The notes under the pieces were generated by a model. The model was not told the DNA's origin. It ran no database searches and was given only the letters and a program-made list of their open reading frames with translations. The translations under genes and the position numbers were made by a program. This document shows positions 42,144-51,321 of a stretch of 64,000 bases of DNA, piece by piece. Each line of letters begins with the position of its first letter. Within the stretch, counting starts at the first letter, position 1. Origin of the DNA: CAWUEZ02 sp963921355 (GTDB lineage Bacteria > Pseudomonadota > Alphaproteobacteria > Thalassobaculales > Thalassobaculaceae); NCBI GenBank assembly GCA_963921355.3, contig OZ001190.1, positions 2,232,001 through 2,296,000 on the forward strand, in the 5' to 3' direction.

Positions 42144-42303
42144 GTGCTTGTACGGTGTGACGTATTCGCCCCTTTCCCCCCGGCGAATGAATCTCATATT
42201 CTCCGCATATGGCGACGTGGACGAGGCGGCACCCGGACCGACGGCCCGGCCACGGTTCCCAGTGGCGGCTCCTCCACCGAAACGATGCCCGACGGGTTGA
42301 CCA

Positions 42304-42630
42304 ATGAGTGATGACGATCGCGGGACCGGCAACGGTACCAACACGGGCATAGTCGTTAAGACACGCCCGAAGACGAAAAAGCCGTCGATGTACAAGGTCA
42401 TCATGCTGAATGACGACTACACACCGATGGAATTCGTCGTTCACGTCTTGGAAAGGTTCTTCAACAAGAATCGCGAAGAGGCGACCCGCATTATGCTGCA
42501 TGTGCATCAGCGCGGCGTGGGGGTTTGCGGCGTGTTCACCTACGAGGTCGCGGAGACCAAGGTGACTCAGGTCATGGACTTTGCGCGCCAGCATCACCAC
42601 CCTTTGCAGTGCACCTTGGAGAAAGACTGA
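42304..42630 (+). CDS. clpS: ATP-dependent Clp protease adaptor ClpS
   Basis: The 108-residue adaptor has YKVIMLNDDYTPMEFVVHVL, HVHQRGVGVCGVFTYEVAETK, the standard ClpS core that binds N-degron residues and the ClpA N-domain. An N-terminal flexible tail of about 25 residues (TRPKTKKPS at its end) is present, as needed for ClpA control. The gene is 4 bases before clpA, the usual operon. It delivers N-end-rule substrates to ClpAP. Confidence 0.96.
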   Translation: MSDDDRGTGNGTNTGIVVKTRPKTKKPSMYKVIMLNDDYTPMEFVVHVLERFFNKNREEATRIMLHVHQRGVGVCGVFTYEVAETKVTQVMDFARQHHHPLQCTLEKD

Positions 42631-42634
42631 CCCG

Positions 42635-44959
42635 ATGCTGTCAAAAAACCTCGAAGAGAGCCTGCACCGCGCCCTTGGCCTAGCGAACGACAAGCGCCAC
42701 GAATACGCCACCCTGGAACATCTGCTGCTGTCGCTTACCGATGATCAGGACGCGCTCGCGGTCCTTAAAGCCTGCGGCGTCGACGTCGACAAGCTTCGCG
42801 ACGACCTCGTGACCTATATCGACACCGAGCTGAACGGCCTGGTCGGCAGCGCCATGGAAGAAGCCAAGCCGACTGCCGGGTTCCAGCGGGTTGTCCAGCG
42901 TGCGGTTATTCACGTGCAGTCGTCCGGCCGCGAGGAAGTGAGCGGCGCGAATGTCCTGGTGGCCCTGCTCTCGGAGCGCGAGAGCCATGCGGTGTTCTTC
43001 CTGCAGGAGCAGGAGATGACCCGGTTCGACGCAGTCAGCTACATCAGCCATGGCATTGCCAAGGTGCATGGTCAGCAGGCTGAACAGCGCCGCAACGTGG
43101 ACGGCGCCGACGAGGACGCCAAGGGCGAACAGGTGAACAAGCAGGGCCATGAAGCCCTCGACGCCTATTGCGTCGACCTCAACAAGAAGGCCGCTTCGGG
43201 CAAGATCGATCCGCTGATCGGGCGTGAACATGAGGTTGAGCGGACCATCCAGATCCTGTGCCGGCGGACCAAGAACAACCCGCTCTATGTCGGGGATCCG
43301 GGTGTCGGCAAGACCGCGATCGCCGAGGGCCTGGCCAAGCGGATCGTCGACGGCGACGTCCCCGATGTCCTGATCAATGCCCAGATCTTCTCCCTCGACA
43401 TGGGCGCGCTGCTGGCGGGTACGCGCTATCGCGGCGACTTCGAGGAACGCCTCAAGGCGGTCGTCAGCGAGCTTGAGCAGAACCCGAACGCGGTCCTGTT
43501 CATCGACGAGATCCATACCGTGATTGGTGCCGGGGCGACCAGTGGCGGAGCCATGGATGCCTCCAACCTGCTGAAGCCGGCCCTGCAGTCGGGCTCGCTG
43601 CGGTGCATCGGCTCGACCACCTACAAGGAATACCGCAGCTACTTCGAGAAGGACCGGGCGCTGGCCCGCCGGTTCCAGAAGATCGACGTCAACGAGCCGT
43701 CGATCCCGGACGCCATCAAGATCCTCAAGGGGCTCAAGCCCTACTACGAGGAGCACCACAAGGTGCGCTACACCAACGATGCGCTGAAGACCGCAGTCGA
43801 GCTGTCCGCCAAGTACATCGGGGACCGGAAACTGCCGGACAAGGCGATCGATGTGATCGACGAAGTCGGGGCGGCGCAGATGCTGGTGCCGGCCTCAAAA
43901 CGGCGTAAGACCATCGGCGTCAAGGAAGTCGAGGATATCGTCGCGAAGATCGCGCGGATCCCACCGAAGAGCGTGTCGACCGACGACAAGACCGTGCTGG
44001 CGAACCTGGAGCGCGACCTCAGGACCGTTGTGTTCGGTCAGGATGAGGCCATCACCTCTCTGGCAACCGCCATCAAGCTGGCTCGGGCCGGCCTGCGCGA
44101 GGCTGACAAGCCGATCGGCAACTACCTGTTCTCGGGCCCGACCGGTGTCGGCAAGACCGAAGTGGCGCGCCAACTGGCCCTGATCATGGGCGTGGAGCTG
44201 ATCCGCTTCGACATGTCGGAGTACATGGAGCGTCACAGCGTCAGTCGGCTGATCGGCGCGCCTCCGGGATATGTCGGGTTCGATCAGGGCGGTCTGTTGA
44301 CCGACCAGATCGATCAGCATCCGCATTGCGTCCTGCTACTCGATGAAATCGAGAAGGCCCATCCGGACCTGTTCAATGTGCTGCTTCAGGTGATGGACCA
44401 CGGCAAACTGACGGATCACAACGGCAAGACCGTCGATTTCCGCAACGTCATCCTGATCATGACGACCAATGCCGGCGCCTCCGATCTCGCCAAGGAAGCG
44501 GTCGGATTCGCCCGCACCCAGCGCGAAGGCGACGACACCGAAGCGATCAACCGGATGTTCACGCCGGAGTTCCGCAACCGTCTCGACGCGATCGTCGGTT
44601 TCAAGGCGCTGTCGCAGGAGACCATCGGACGTGTGGTCGACAAGTTCCTGATCCAGCTCGAAGGACAGCTTGCCGATCGGAGCGTGTCGATCGAGGCCAG
44701 CCCGCAGGCGCGGGAGTGGCTCGGCGAGAAGGGCTACGACCGTCTGTACGGTGCGCGGCCCTTGGCGCGGGTCATTCAGGAGCACATCAAGAAACCGCTG
44801 GCCGAGGAGCTTCTGTTCGGTCGCCTGGTCAAAGGCGGGATCGTTCGGATCGGTCTGGTCGACGGCAAGCTGGCGTTCGACTTCGATGATGAGCCGACGC
44901 CGGAGAAGCCGAAGCGCAAAGGCGGCAAGGGCGGCAGCAAGGCCAAGTCGCTGGTCTGA
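42635..44959 (+). CDS. clpA: ATP-dependent Clp protease ATP-binding subunit ClpA
   Basis: The 774-residue AAA+ unfoldase has an N-domain (LEESLHRALGLA onward), D1 with Walker A GDPGVGKTAIAE and Walker B VLFIDEIH, and D2 with Walker A GPTGVGKTEVA and FDMSEYMERHSVSRLIGAPP. It lacks the middle coiled-coil of ClpB. The C-terminal KAKSLV tail follows a lysine-rich region. ATG at 42635 is 4 bases after the clpS stop. It works with ClpP, not in the window. Confidence 0.96.
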   Translation: MLSKNLEESLHRALGLANDKRHEYATLEHLLLSLTDDQDALAVLKACGVDVDKLRDDLVTYIDTELNGLVGSAMEEAKPTAGFQRVVQRAVIHVQSSGREEVSGANVLVALLSERESHAVFFLQEQEMTRFDAVSYISHGIAKVHGQQAEQRRNVDGADEDAKGEQVNKQGHEALDAYCVDLNKKAASGKIDPLIGREHEVERTIQILCRRTKNNPLYVGDPGVGKTAIAEGLAKRIVDGDVPDVLINAQIFSLDMGALLAGTRYRGDFEERLKAVVSELEQNPNAVLFIDEIHTVIGAGATSGGAMDASNLLKPALQSGSLRCIGSTTYKEYRSYFEKDRALARRFQKIDVNEPSIPDAIKILKGLKPYYEEHHKVRYTNDALKTAVELSAKYIGDRKLPDKAIDVIDEVGAAQMLVPASKRRKTIGVKEVEDIVAKIARIPPKSVSTDDKTVLANLERDLRTVVFGQDEAITSLATAIKLARAGLREADKPIGNYLFSGPTGVGKTEVARQLALIMGVELIRFDMSEYMERHSVSRLIGAPPGYVGFDQGGLLTDQIDQHPHCVLLLDEIEKAHPDLFNVLLQVMDHGKLTDHNGKTVDFRNVILIMTTNAGASDLAKEAVGFARTQREGDDTEAINRMFTPEFRNRLDAIVGFKALSQETIGRVVDKFLIQLEGQLADRSVSIEASPQAREWLGEKGYDRLYGARPLARVIQEHIKKPLAEELLFGRLVKGGIVRIGLVDGKLAFDFDDEPTPEKPKRKGGKGGSKAKSLV

Positions 44960-44972
44960 GCCTCCGGTGTCT

Positions 44973-44996
44973 GGATGGCCGCGTCCGCGGCCATCC
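44973..44996. terminator. Hairpin after clpA, between convergent genes
   Basis: GGATGGCCGC pairs with GCGGCCATCC around a 4-base loop (GTCC). It lies 13 bases after the clpA stop and 44 bases before the moaE stop, so it may end transcription from both sides. Confidence 0.6.
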
Positions 44997-45040
44997 GGAT
45001 TCGTCTTGATGATCTTGAGTTCTGAATTGGGCGCCTGGCG

Positions 45041-45490
45041 TCAGCCCCAGCGGTCGGCTGCCGCGTCATCGCTGTCGCGGGCCTCGACCCAGCGATCGCC
45101 ATGCGACGTTTCTTCACGCTTCCAGAACGGCGCCCTGGTCTTGAGCCAGTCGATCAGAAAGCCGGTCGCGTCCAGAGCGGCCTGCCGGTGGGCCGACGCA
45201 CAGGCGACCAGGACGATGTTGTCGCCGGGGGCCAGGTCGCCGACCCGGTGGATGATCAGGGACGCTTCCAGCGGCCAGCGCCGATGGGCCTCGGCTTCGA
45301 TCGATTCGAGCTGGCGCTCGGTCATGCCCGGATAGTGTTCGAGGGTCATCGCTGACACGGCATCGCCGCCCGCGATGTCACGCACCAAACCCACGAATAC
45401 CCCCAAGCCACCGACTTTGTGGTTGCCGGAAGTCAGGGTCGCGAGCTCCTGGCCGACGTCAAAATCGGCTTCCTGGACGCGGACCGCCAT
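45041..45490 (-). CDS. moaE: Molybdopterin synthase catalytic subunit MoaE
   Basis: The 149-residue protein has the MoaE pattern: GLGVFVGLVRD, LEHYPGMTERQLESIEAEA, IIHRVGDLAPGDNIVLVACAS, and the active-site TRAPFWKREE lysine block near the end. MoaE converts precursor Z (cPMP) to molybdopterin with sulphur from MoaD. The gene is 3 bases after moaD, so the two are co-translated. Confidence 0.95.
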   Translation of the reverse strand: MAVRVQEADFDVGQELATLTSGNHKVGGLGVFVGLVRDIAGGDAVSAMTLEHYPGMTERQLESIEAEAHRRWPLEASLIIHRVGDLAPGDNIVLVACASAHRQAALDATGFLIDWLKTRAPFWKREETSHGDRWVEARDSDDAAADRWG

Positions 45491-45493
45491 CGG

Positions 45494-45745
45494 TTATCCC
45501 CCGGTTACCGGAGGAAAGAACGCCACCTCATCGCCGTCTGCGACCGGGTGCTCCGGCTCGACATAGTCCTGGTTGACGGCATAGCGGATGGCCCGGGTGT
45601 CCTTGAACGCTTCCGCATAGGCCGGCCCACGAGTCTTCAGCCAGTCGACCAGCTGTCCGACCGTTCCAATCTCGCTTGGAACCTCGAGCGTCTCCCCGGC
45701 CAGGCCGATCCTCTGGCGCACCCAGGCGAAGTACATCAGTCTCAT
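45494..45745 (-). CDS. moaD: Molybdopterin synthase sulphur carrier subunit MoaD
   Basis: The 83-residue ubiquitin-like protein ends in the Gly-Gly (PVTGG) needed for thiocarboxylation. Typical strands are MYFAWVRQRIG and VNQDYV followed by DGDEVAFFPPV. It gives sulphur to MoaE. The ATG overlaps the stop of moeA by 4 bases. Confidence 0.95.
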   Translation of the reverse strand: MRLMYFAWVRQRIGLAGETLEVPSEIGTVGQLVDWLKTRGPAYAEAFKDTRAIRYAVNQDYVEPEHPVADGDEVAFFPPVTGG

Positions 45746-47016
45746 CGCATCACCTCACTGAACGGCAGATAGTCGACAACGTCGCCTTCCGCCACCCCCT
45801 CGGTGCTTTCGCTGACGTCCAGCAGCCCATCGGCGACCGCCAGCGCGGACAGCACGCCCGAACCACCCGGACCGGCGGGAACGGCGCGGGGCAGGTCGCC
45901 AGGCCGCTGGCCGGCCTGCAGGCGCACCCTCAGGAACTCGCGTCGACCTGGCTTCTTGCCATGCCCGAAACCGGCGACCACCGGAAACACCGGCAGCGGT
46001 CGGAGCGTGGTGCCCGCCAGCGTCAGCAGGATCGGACGGGCCAGCGTGACAAAGGCGACGAAGGCTGCGACCGGGTTGCCGGGCAATCCGATCACCGCCC
46101 GCCCGCCGAGGACCCCGAGCGCCACCGGGCGTCCGGGTTTCACGGCCAGGCGCCAGGCATCGATTCGTCCATGTTCGGCCAAGGCCAGGCGCACGTGATC
46201 CTCGTCGCCGCCCGACACGCCCCCGGACGTCACGATGGCGTCGTGATTGTCGGCCGCCGCCACCAAGGCCGCTGCCGTCGCCTCGCGATCGTCCGACAGG
46301 ATGCCGAGGTCGGTGACGGCGCAGCCCAGCCTCGAGAGCAGGGCTTTCACCGTGAACCGGTTGGCGTCGTAGATTTTCCCGGCGGTCCGCGGTCCCCCCG
46401 GTTCGACCACTTCGTCTCCGGTGGAGAAGACGGCGACCCTGAGCCGGGTCCGGACGGTGAGTGCCGATAGGCCGACCGACGCGGCGATCCCGAGATCGGC
46501 CGGGCCAAGACGCCGGCCGGCTTCCAGGGCGATTGCGCCGGCGCGAAGGTCCTCACCCGCCCGCCGTCGATTCATGCCCTGAACCGCACCCGGTGGTATC
46601 ACAACGTGATCATCGTCCAGCCGGCAGTCCTCCTGCATCAGGACGGTGTCGGATCCGACGGGCATCGGTGCGCCGGTAAAGATGCGCGTCGCGGTGCCGG
46701 GCGCCTGAGGCGCGGTGGCGGGGTGGCCGGCGGCGACCCGGTCGGTGACCGGTAGGCGGGTCTCGGCGCCTGATTGCAGGTCCTGGAAACGGACGGCGTA
46801 GCCGTCGACGGCGGCATTGTCGTGCGGGGGTATGTCGAACCCGGCGACCACCCGTTCAGCAAGGGTCCGGTCCAGCGCCGCGTCGAGGCGCAGCGTCTCG
46901 GTTGCGGTTACGGTCCGCAGGCCGGCCGAGATCCTCACGAGTGCGGCTTCGATCGAAAGCGGCGCTTCGGCGTCGGGCATCGGGTGCGCGAAGCAATCGT
47001 CAGCGAGACGCGTCAT
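45742..47016 (-). CDS. moeA: Molybdopterin molybdenumtransferase MoeA
   Basis: The protein of about 424 residues has the MoeA core: VAGFDIPPHDNAAVDGYAVR, IFTGAPMPVGSDTVLMQED, VAVFSTGDEVVEPG, TSGGVSGGDEDH and GLPGNPVAAFV. It inserts molybdate into adenylyl-molybdopterin. I start at the ATG at 47016, which overlaps the stop of mobB (ATGA). An ATG at 47031 is also in frame. It is the second gene of mobB-moeA-moaD-moaE. Confidence 0.95.
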   Translation of the reverse strand: MTRLADDCFAHPMPDAEAPLSIEAALVRISAGLRTVTATETLRLDAALDRTLAERVVAGFDIPPHDNAAVDGYAVRFQDLQSGAETRLPVTDRVAAGHPATAPQAPGTATRIFTGAPMPVGSDTVLMQEDCRLDDDHVVIPPGAVQGMNRRRAGEDLRAGAIALEAGRRLGPADLGIAASVGLSALTVRTRLRVAVFSTGDEVVEPGGPRTAGKIYDANRFTVKALLSRLGCAVTDLGILSDDREATAAALVAAADNHDAIVTSGGVSGGDEDHVRLALAEHGRIDAWRLAVKPGRPVALGVLGGRAVIGLPGNPVAAFVAFVTLARPILLTLAGTTLRPLPVFPVVAGFGHGKKPGRREFLRVRLQAGQRPGDLPRAVPAGPGGSGVLSALAVADGLLDVSESTEGVAEGDVVDYLPFSEVMR

Positions 47017-47552
47017 GGTCCGGTCGGCCATTCAGCCGGTCCGGCGATGGCGTCGGCGGGCAGTGCGGCCGCCGCGACAAGGTCGCAGATCGCCTCGGTA
47101 TCCGCCAATGCCAGAACCGGCCGGTCGCATTGCGGCAGGGCGGTGTCGCTGGCGACGGCGGTGACCGTTGCGTCTTCGGTCCACGATGGCGGTTTGTTCA
47201 GGGCTGGCCGGTGAATCTCGAGTTTCGGCATCGCGGTCCGCTTGAAGCCCTCGATCAGAACGATGTCGACCGGCGCGAGCCTGTCCACCAAGCGATCCAG
47301 ACTGGGCATGGGCTCATCGGACAATTCCCGCATCAGGGCGAACCGGTTCTCCGTGACCAACAGCACTTCCTCGGCGCCGGCGGTGCGGTGGATGTAGGTG
47401 TCCTTCCCCGGTCGGTCGAGGTCGACGTCGTGATGCGCATGCTTGATCGTCGACACCGAAATGCCGCGCGTCTTGAGAGTCGGGATCAGCCGTTCGATCA
47501 GCGACATCTTGCCACTGCCGGACCAACCGACGATGCCGAAAAGCCGTTTCAT
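47013..47552 (-). CDS. mobB: Molybdopterin-guanine dinucleotide biosynthesis protein MobB
   Basis: The protein of 179 residues starts with FGIVGWSGSGKMSLIERLIP, a P-loop, followed by IKHAHHDVDLDRPGKDTY and VLIEGFKRTAMPKLEIHRP, all family hallmarks. MobB aids the guanylylation of molybdenum cofactor by MobA. I choose ATG at 47552, at the start of the conserved region. A GTG eight codons earlier is possible. The presence of moeA, moaD, moaE and mobB fits the molybdopterin oxidoreductase at 31 kb. Confidence 0.9.
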   Translation of the reverse strand: MKRLFGIVGWSGSGKMSLIERLIPTLKTRGISVSTIKHAHHDVDLDRPGKDTYIHRTAGAEEVLLVTENRFALMRELSDEPMPSLDRLVDRLAPVDIVLIEGFKRTAMPKLEIHRPALNKPPSWTEDATVTAVASDTALPQCDRPVLALADTEAICDLVAAAALPADAIAGPAEWPTGP

Positions 47553-47655
47553 GGTTTTTGTCTTAATCTGATCCACATATATCCATCGTTACGGTTGTTC
47601 GAGGCGGAGTGCAATTATAGGCTCCGCCCGCAATTCAAACCCCGGAGCGTCCAAA

Positions 47656-48201
47656 GTGCGTCAGCTTCAACTCCGCATGTTCGGCAAAATCCTGCGTCAG
47701 CGACGCAAGATGAGCCTGTCAGGCGGCGTGATCGCACGGTCGATGTCGATGGGGATGGCGGTCGGGTTCTCGCCGACCGTCGGATTACAGTTCGTCTTGT
47801 GCTTCATCATCGCCCAGATCTGGAACCGTGTCTGGCGCCCGAATGCCTTCAACACGGTGATCGCGCTGATCGGATCGCTGGTCGTCAATCCGGCGACGAT
47901 GGTACCGACCTATACGCTCTACTACTTCATCGGCTGCGAGATGATGACCTGCACAAACCAGGTCGAGTTCAAGGATGCCAGCGACATCAAGGATCTGCTG
48001 CTGAACCTCGGCGAGGGGACGGCCGCGATTCTGCTCGGCTCCATTCCGTTCATCGCCGCCGGCGTGCCGGTCGGATACTGGCTCGGTCGGCTGGTGGCGC
48101 GGTTCCTGGAAGTCAGGGCCCACCGGCGCCGCTTGAAGCTGCTCGAACGGGCACGGCGGCGTCGGGACACCGAGCTGCAGGCGACCCAGAGCGCGGAATA
48201 G
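47656..48201 (+). CDS. DUF2062 membrane protein
   Basis: The 181-residue protein matches DUF2062: RSMSMGMAVGFSPTVGLQF near the start, IAQIWNRVWRPNAFNTVIALIGSLVVNPAT in outline, and two or three membrane segments (about residues 40 to 60, 65 to 92 and 122 to 145). The C-terminal tail is arginine-rich and cytoplasmic. No function is established. It is divergent from mobB and upstream of pgsA on the same strand. GTG at 47656 was taken as start, and the internal ATG at 47677 is an alternative. Confidence 0.75.
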   Translation: MRQLQLRMFGKILRQRRKMSLSGGVIARSMSMGMAVGFSPTVGLQFVLCFIIAQIWNRVWRPNAFNTVIALIGSLVVNPATMVPTYTLYYFIGCEMMTCTNQVEFKDASDIKDLLLNLGEGTAAILLGSIPFIAAGVPVGYWLGRLVARFLEVRAHRRRLKLLERARRRRDTELQATQSAE

Positions 48202-48306
48202 GGGTTTCGGCAGCCACGCCATCAAAGTGTCGTTTGCATCGATCCGGCCCTGTGGCGTAATGGCCTTCTCAATCCTTCATCAGTCTGTCTGACGAGCCCC
48301 TGTTTC

Positions 48307-48885
48307 ATGCTGTCTCAGTTGCCCAATGCGCTCACCATGTCCCGCATCGCGGTGCTGGCTCCGCTTGTCGCGTGCCTCTGGATCGGGGGCGAGACGGCAC
48401 GTTGGGTTGCGCTTGGGCTGTATGTGCTCGCTGCCGTGACCGACTACTTCGACGGCTATCTGGCGCGGACTCTGGAAGTGCAGACGGAGCTCGGCCGCCT
48501 GCTCGACCCGATTGCCGACAAGCTTCTGGTCGGAGCATGCCTGCTGATCCTGTGTGCCCTCGATCACATAGAAGGCTGGACCGTGTTGGCGGCTCTGGTG
48601 ATCCTGCTGCGTGAGATCCTGGTATCCGGCCTTCGGGAGTACCTGGCCGAGTTGCGGGTCGGGTTGCCTGTGAGTCGCTTGGCGAAATGGAAGACGACCG
48701 TGCAGCTGGTGGCCATCGGGTTCCTGATCATCGGATCGGACGCGCCGGTTTGGATCGATGCCCGACTGATCGGCGAGGTCGGGCTCTGGGTCGGGGCTGG
48801 ATTGACCCTGTACACAGGCTGGGACTACCTGCGTGCCGGTCTGCGGCATGTCGACAATGACGCCAAGGAAGGATCGGCCGACTAG
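48307..48885 (+). CDS. pgsA: CDP-diacylglycerol-glycerol-3-phosphate 3-phosphatidyltransferase
   Basis: The 192-residue membrane enzyme has the full CDP-alcohol transferase motif in DYFDGYLARTLEVQTEL and GRLLDPIADK, and starts LPNALTMSRIAVLAPL as PgsA does. It forms phosphatidylglycerol phosphate. This is the general phospholipid enzyme and is different from the larger CDP-alcohol transferase at 12150. It precedes convergent uvrC, as in many alphaproteobacteria. Confidence 0.92.
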   Translation: MLSQLPNALTMSRIAVLAPLVACLWIGGETARWVALGLYVLAAVTDYFDGYLARTLEVQTELGRLLDPIADKLLVGACLLILCALDHIEGWTVLAALVILLREILVSGLREYLAELRVGLPVSRLAKWKTTVQLVAIGFLIIGSDAPVWIDARLIGEVGLWVGAGLTLYTGWDYLRAGLRHVDNDAKEGSAD

Positions 48886-48952
48886 ATCGGACTGACCGGT
48901 CTGTTGGTCGCCGTCAGAGTTTCCTTCTGAACCGGATCCGGCCTCGCTCGGG

Positions 48953-50908
48953 TCAGCCCTCCTCGTGAAAGAAGTCGTAGACCTTGCGAGCCACCGCTTT
49001 GCTGATGCCGTCAACGGCTTCCAGGTCGCTCAGCCCGGCCCGTGCGACGCTGCGGGCGGAGCCGAAATGATGCAGCAGGGCTTTCTTGCGTTTGGCGCCG
49101 ATGCCGGCGATCTCGTCGAGCGGATTGCTGCCGATCGCCTTGGCCCGTTTCGCCCGATGGGTTTCGATGGCGAACCGATGGGCTTCGTCGCGCAGCCGCT
49201 GCAGGAAGTACAGGACGGGGTCGCGCCGCTCCAGGCTGAACGGCGAACGCCCTGGGAGGAAGAAGCGCTCGCGGCCGGCGTCCCGATCCGGCCCTTTCGC
49301 CACGCCGACCAGCGCCACGTCGTCGATGCCCAGTTCCTGAAAGACGTCGAGTGCCACGCTGAGTTGGCCGAGCCCGCCGTCGATCAGGACAAGGTCGGGC
49401 CAGTTGCCGGACCGGCGCTCGGGGTCTTCCTTGAGCGCTCTGGAGAACCGGCGGGTCAGGACCTGCCGCATCATGGCGAAATCGTCGCCGGCCTCGACCG
49501 TGTCCAATGTCTCGTCCTGCGCGCTCCGGCGTTCGGCGACATTGCGGATGTTGAACTTCCGATAGGCGTTCTTCGCAAAACCGTCCGGGCCGGCCACGAT
49601 CATCGCGCCGACCGCGTCCGACCCCTGGATGTGGGAGTTGTCGTAAACCTCGATGCGCTGCGGCGCCTGGTCGAGTTCGAATGCGGAGGCCACGCCGTCC
49701 AGAAGGCGGCGCTGCGACGAGCTCTCTGCCATTCGCCGGCCGAGCGCTTCGCGGGCGTTGGTCAGGGCATGGTCCATCAGCTTGCGTCGGCCGCCGCGTT
49801 GCGGACGCGACAGGTCGACTTTTCGCTCTGCTCGTGTCGAGAGCGCCTCGGCGATCAGGGCGGATTCCTCGATCTCGTGGCTGACCAGGACGAGCCGCGG
49901 CGGCAGCTTGTCGTCGTAGAATTGCCCGACGAAGGCCGCCAACACGTCGGCCGGATCGGTCTCTTTGTCGTGGCTTGGGAAATAGGCGCGATTGCCGAAA
50001 TTACTTCCTGCGCGGAAGAAGAACACTTGGATGCAGGTCTGGCCCCCTTCGGCGTGCAGGGCGATCACGTCGGCCTCTTCGACGCCCTCGACATTGATGT
50101 CCTGGTTGGCCTGGATGGCGGTCAGCGCGCGAATACGGTTCCGGTAGATCGCCGCTGTCTCGAATTCCAACGCATCGGACGCCGCCTGCATGCCGTCGGC
50201 CAGATCGCGTTGAATGTCCGAGCTCTCACCGGTGAGGAACCGGGCGGCCTGGTCAACCAGCTCGCCGTAGTCGGTCTCGCTGACATACCCGACGCACGGG
50301 GCCGCGCATCTCTTGATCTGGTACTGCAGACACGGCCGCCGACGGTTGGAGAACATCGAGTCGCTGCAGTTGCGCAGCAGAAAAGCGCGCTGCAGGGCCG
50401 TGATCGTCCGGTTGACGGCACCGGCTGACGCGAACGGTCCGAAGTACTGTCCCTTGCGATTACGCGCCCCGCGGTGCTTGGTGATCTGCGGGTAGGGGTG
50501 GTCGCCGGTCAGCAGAATGTGGGGAAACGACTTGTCGTCCCGCAGCAGGACATTGTAGCGGGGACGCAGACGCTTGATGAGGTTGCTTTCCAGCAGCAGC
50601 GCCTCGACTTCGGTGTGCGTCCGCACGATTTCCATGGCGGCGGTTTCACTGACCATCCGGAAGATCCGGTGGGGCAGCTTTGCGGGATGGGTGTAGTTGA
50701 CGACGCGCTTCTTGAGGTTCCGCGCCTTGCCGACATAGAGCACGTCACCATGCGCATCCAGCATCCGATACACGCCGGGCGCATTCGGCAGGGTGCGGAC
50801 CTGATCGCGGATCACGCCCACGCCACGGGTGATGTCGGGCGCCGCCTTCCGCCGGCGGCGCGCCCGTTCTGTGCCGGTCGGCGGATCCGTGAATTCGGCG
50901 TCGGACAC
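48953..50908 (-). CDS. uvrC: UvrABC system protein C, excision nuclease subunit
   Basis: The protein has the N-terminal GIY-YIG nuclease domain (NAPGVYRMLDAHGDVLYVGKARNLKKRV, in outline), a UVR motif near residue 200 (ALEFETAAIYRNRIRALT), the RNase H-like C-terminal nuclease region (EVYDNSHIQGSDAVGAMI, then DGGLGQLS) and terminal helix-hairpin-helix repeats (IAGIGAKRKKALL). It cuts both sides of DNA lesions after UvrAB. I choose GTG at 50908 with an upstream AGAGAA. A GTG at 50974 would add 22 basic residues. Confidence 0.95.
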   Translation of the reverse strand: MSDAEFTDPPTGTERARRRRKAAPDITRGVGVIRDQVRTLPNAPGVYRMLDAHGDVLYVGKARNLKKRVVNYTHPAKLPHRIFRMVSETAAMEIVRTHTEVEALLLESNLIKRLRPRYNVLLRDDKSFPHILLTGDHPYPQITKHRGARNRKGQYFGPFASAGAVNRTITALQRAFLLRNCSDSMFSNRRRPCLQYQIKRCAAPCVGYVSETDYGELVDQAARFLTGESSDIQRDLADGMQAASDALEFETAAIYRNRIRALTAIQANQDINVEGVEEADVIALHAEGGQTCIQVFFFRAGSNFGNRAYFPSHDKETDPADVLAAFVGQFYDDKLPPRLVLVSHEIEESALIAEALSTRAERKVDLSRPQRGGRRKLMDHALTNAREALGRRMAESSSQRRLLDGVASAFELDQAPQRIEVYDNSHIQGSDAVGAMIVAGPDGFAKNAYRKFNIRNVAERRSAQDETLDTVEAGDDFAMMRQVLTRRFSRALKEDPERRSGNWPDLVLIDGGLGQLSVALDVFQELGIDDVALVGVAKGPDRDAGRERFFLPGRSPFSLERRDPVLYFLQRLRDEAHRFAIETHRAKRAKAIGSNPLDEIAGIGAKRKKALLHHFGSARSVARAGLSDLEAVDGISKAVARKVYDFFHEEG

Positions 50909-51321
50909 GGCTTCTCTGGCTAGCTGAAACACGAGTGGCAAACGGCGGCGCGGCGGCGCGATATAGGCGCGCACGGTGTGCGGTTTCTTAATCCACGGAT
51001 TATGTGGAAAAGCACGTGGAAAAGCATCCTGTCACGCATCGAACGCCGCAGAGTCCCGTGGGATTCATGTGAGTGCACATATTTTAGGCAGAGCCGTTAA
51101 GTGATTGATTTTAATGATAATCACTTGCTGGGCGTGGGGTGAATTCATTGCTTTGCAAAATATCCTTCACAGTGGTGTAGACGCTATCGTCACAGCGGGC
51201 TTGTGTGAACAACTCCCGCGATAGACTTGTCGATACGCGCCTCGCGTTAAAGGACTCGCCACAGATGATCTTCGGCCTTCACTCGGCTCGGTCTTGTCTG
51301 GATTTGATCGTATTTGTGTGA
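50909..51321. other. Intergenic region upstream of uvrC, no gene seen
   Basis: These 413 bases separate the SDR gene from uvrC, both on the minus strand, so the uvrC promoter must lie here. Two copies of GTGGAAAAGCA follow each other near 51004. The part from 51080 to 51170 is AT-rich and holds an inverted repeat described separately. No GAAC-type SOS box with proper spacing was found. Confidence 0.6.
51099..51126. promoter_or_regulatory. Inverted repeat with a Fur/Irr-box-like core
   Basis: AAGTGATT and AATCACTT pair across a 12-base spacer. The spacer and right arm contain AATGATAATCA, matching the core of the classical Fur box. It lies about 190 bases upstream of the uvrC start. A regulator other than Fur is possible. 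Confidence 0.35.

Noticed and set aside
50909..51321. SOS box upstream of uvrC
   Set aside because: No GAAC/GTTC repeat with the spacing used in alphaproteobacteria was found.
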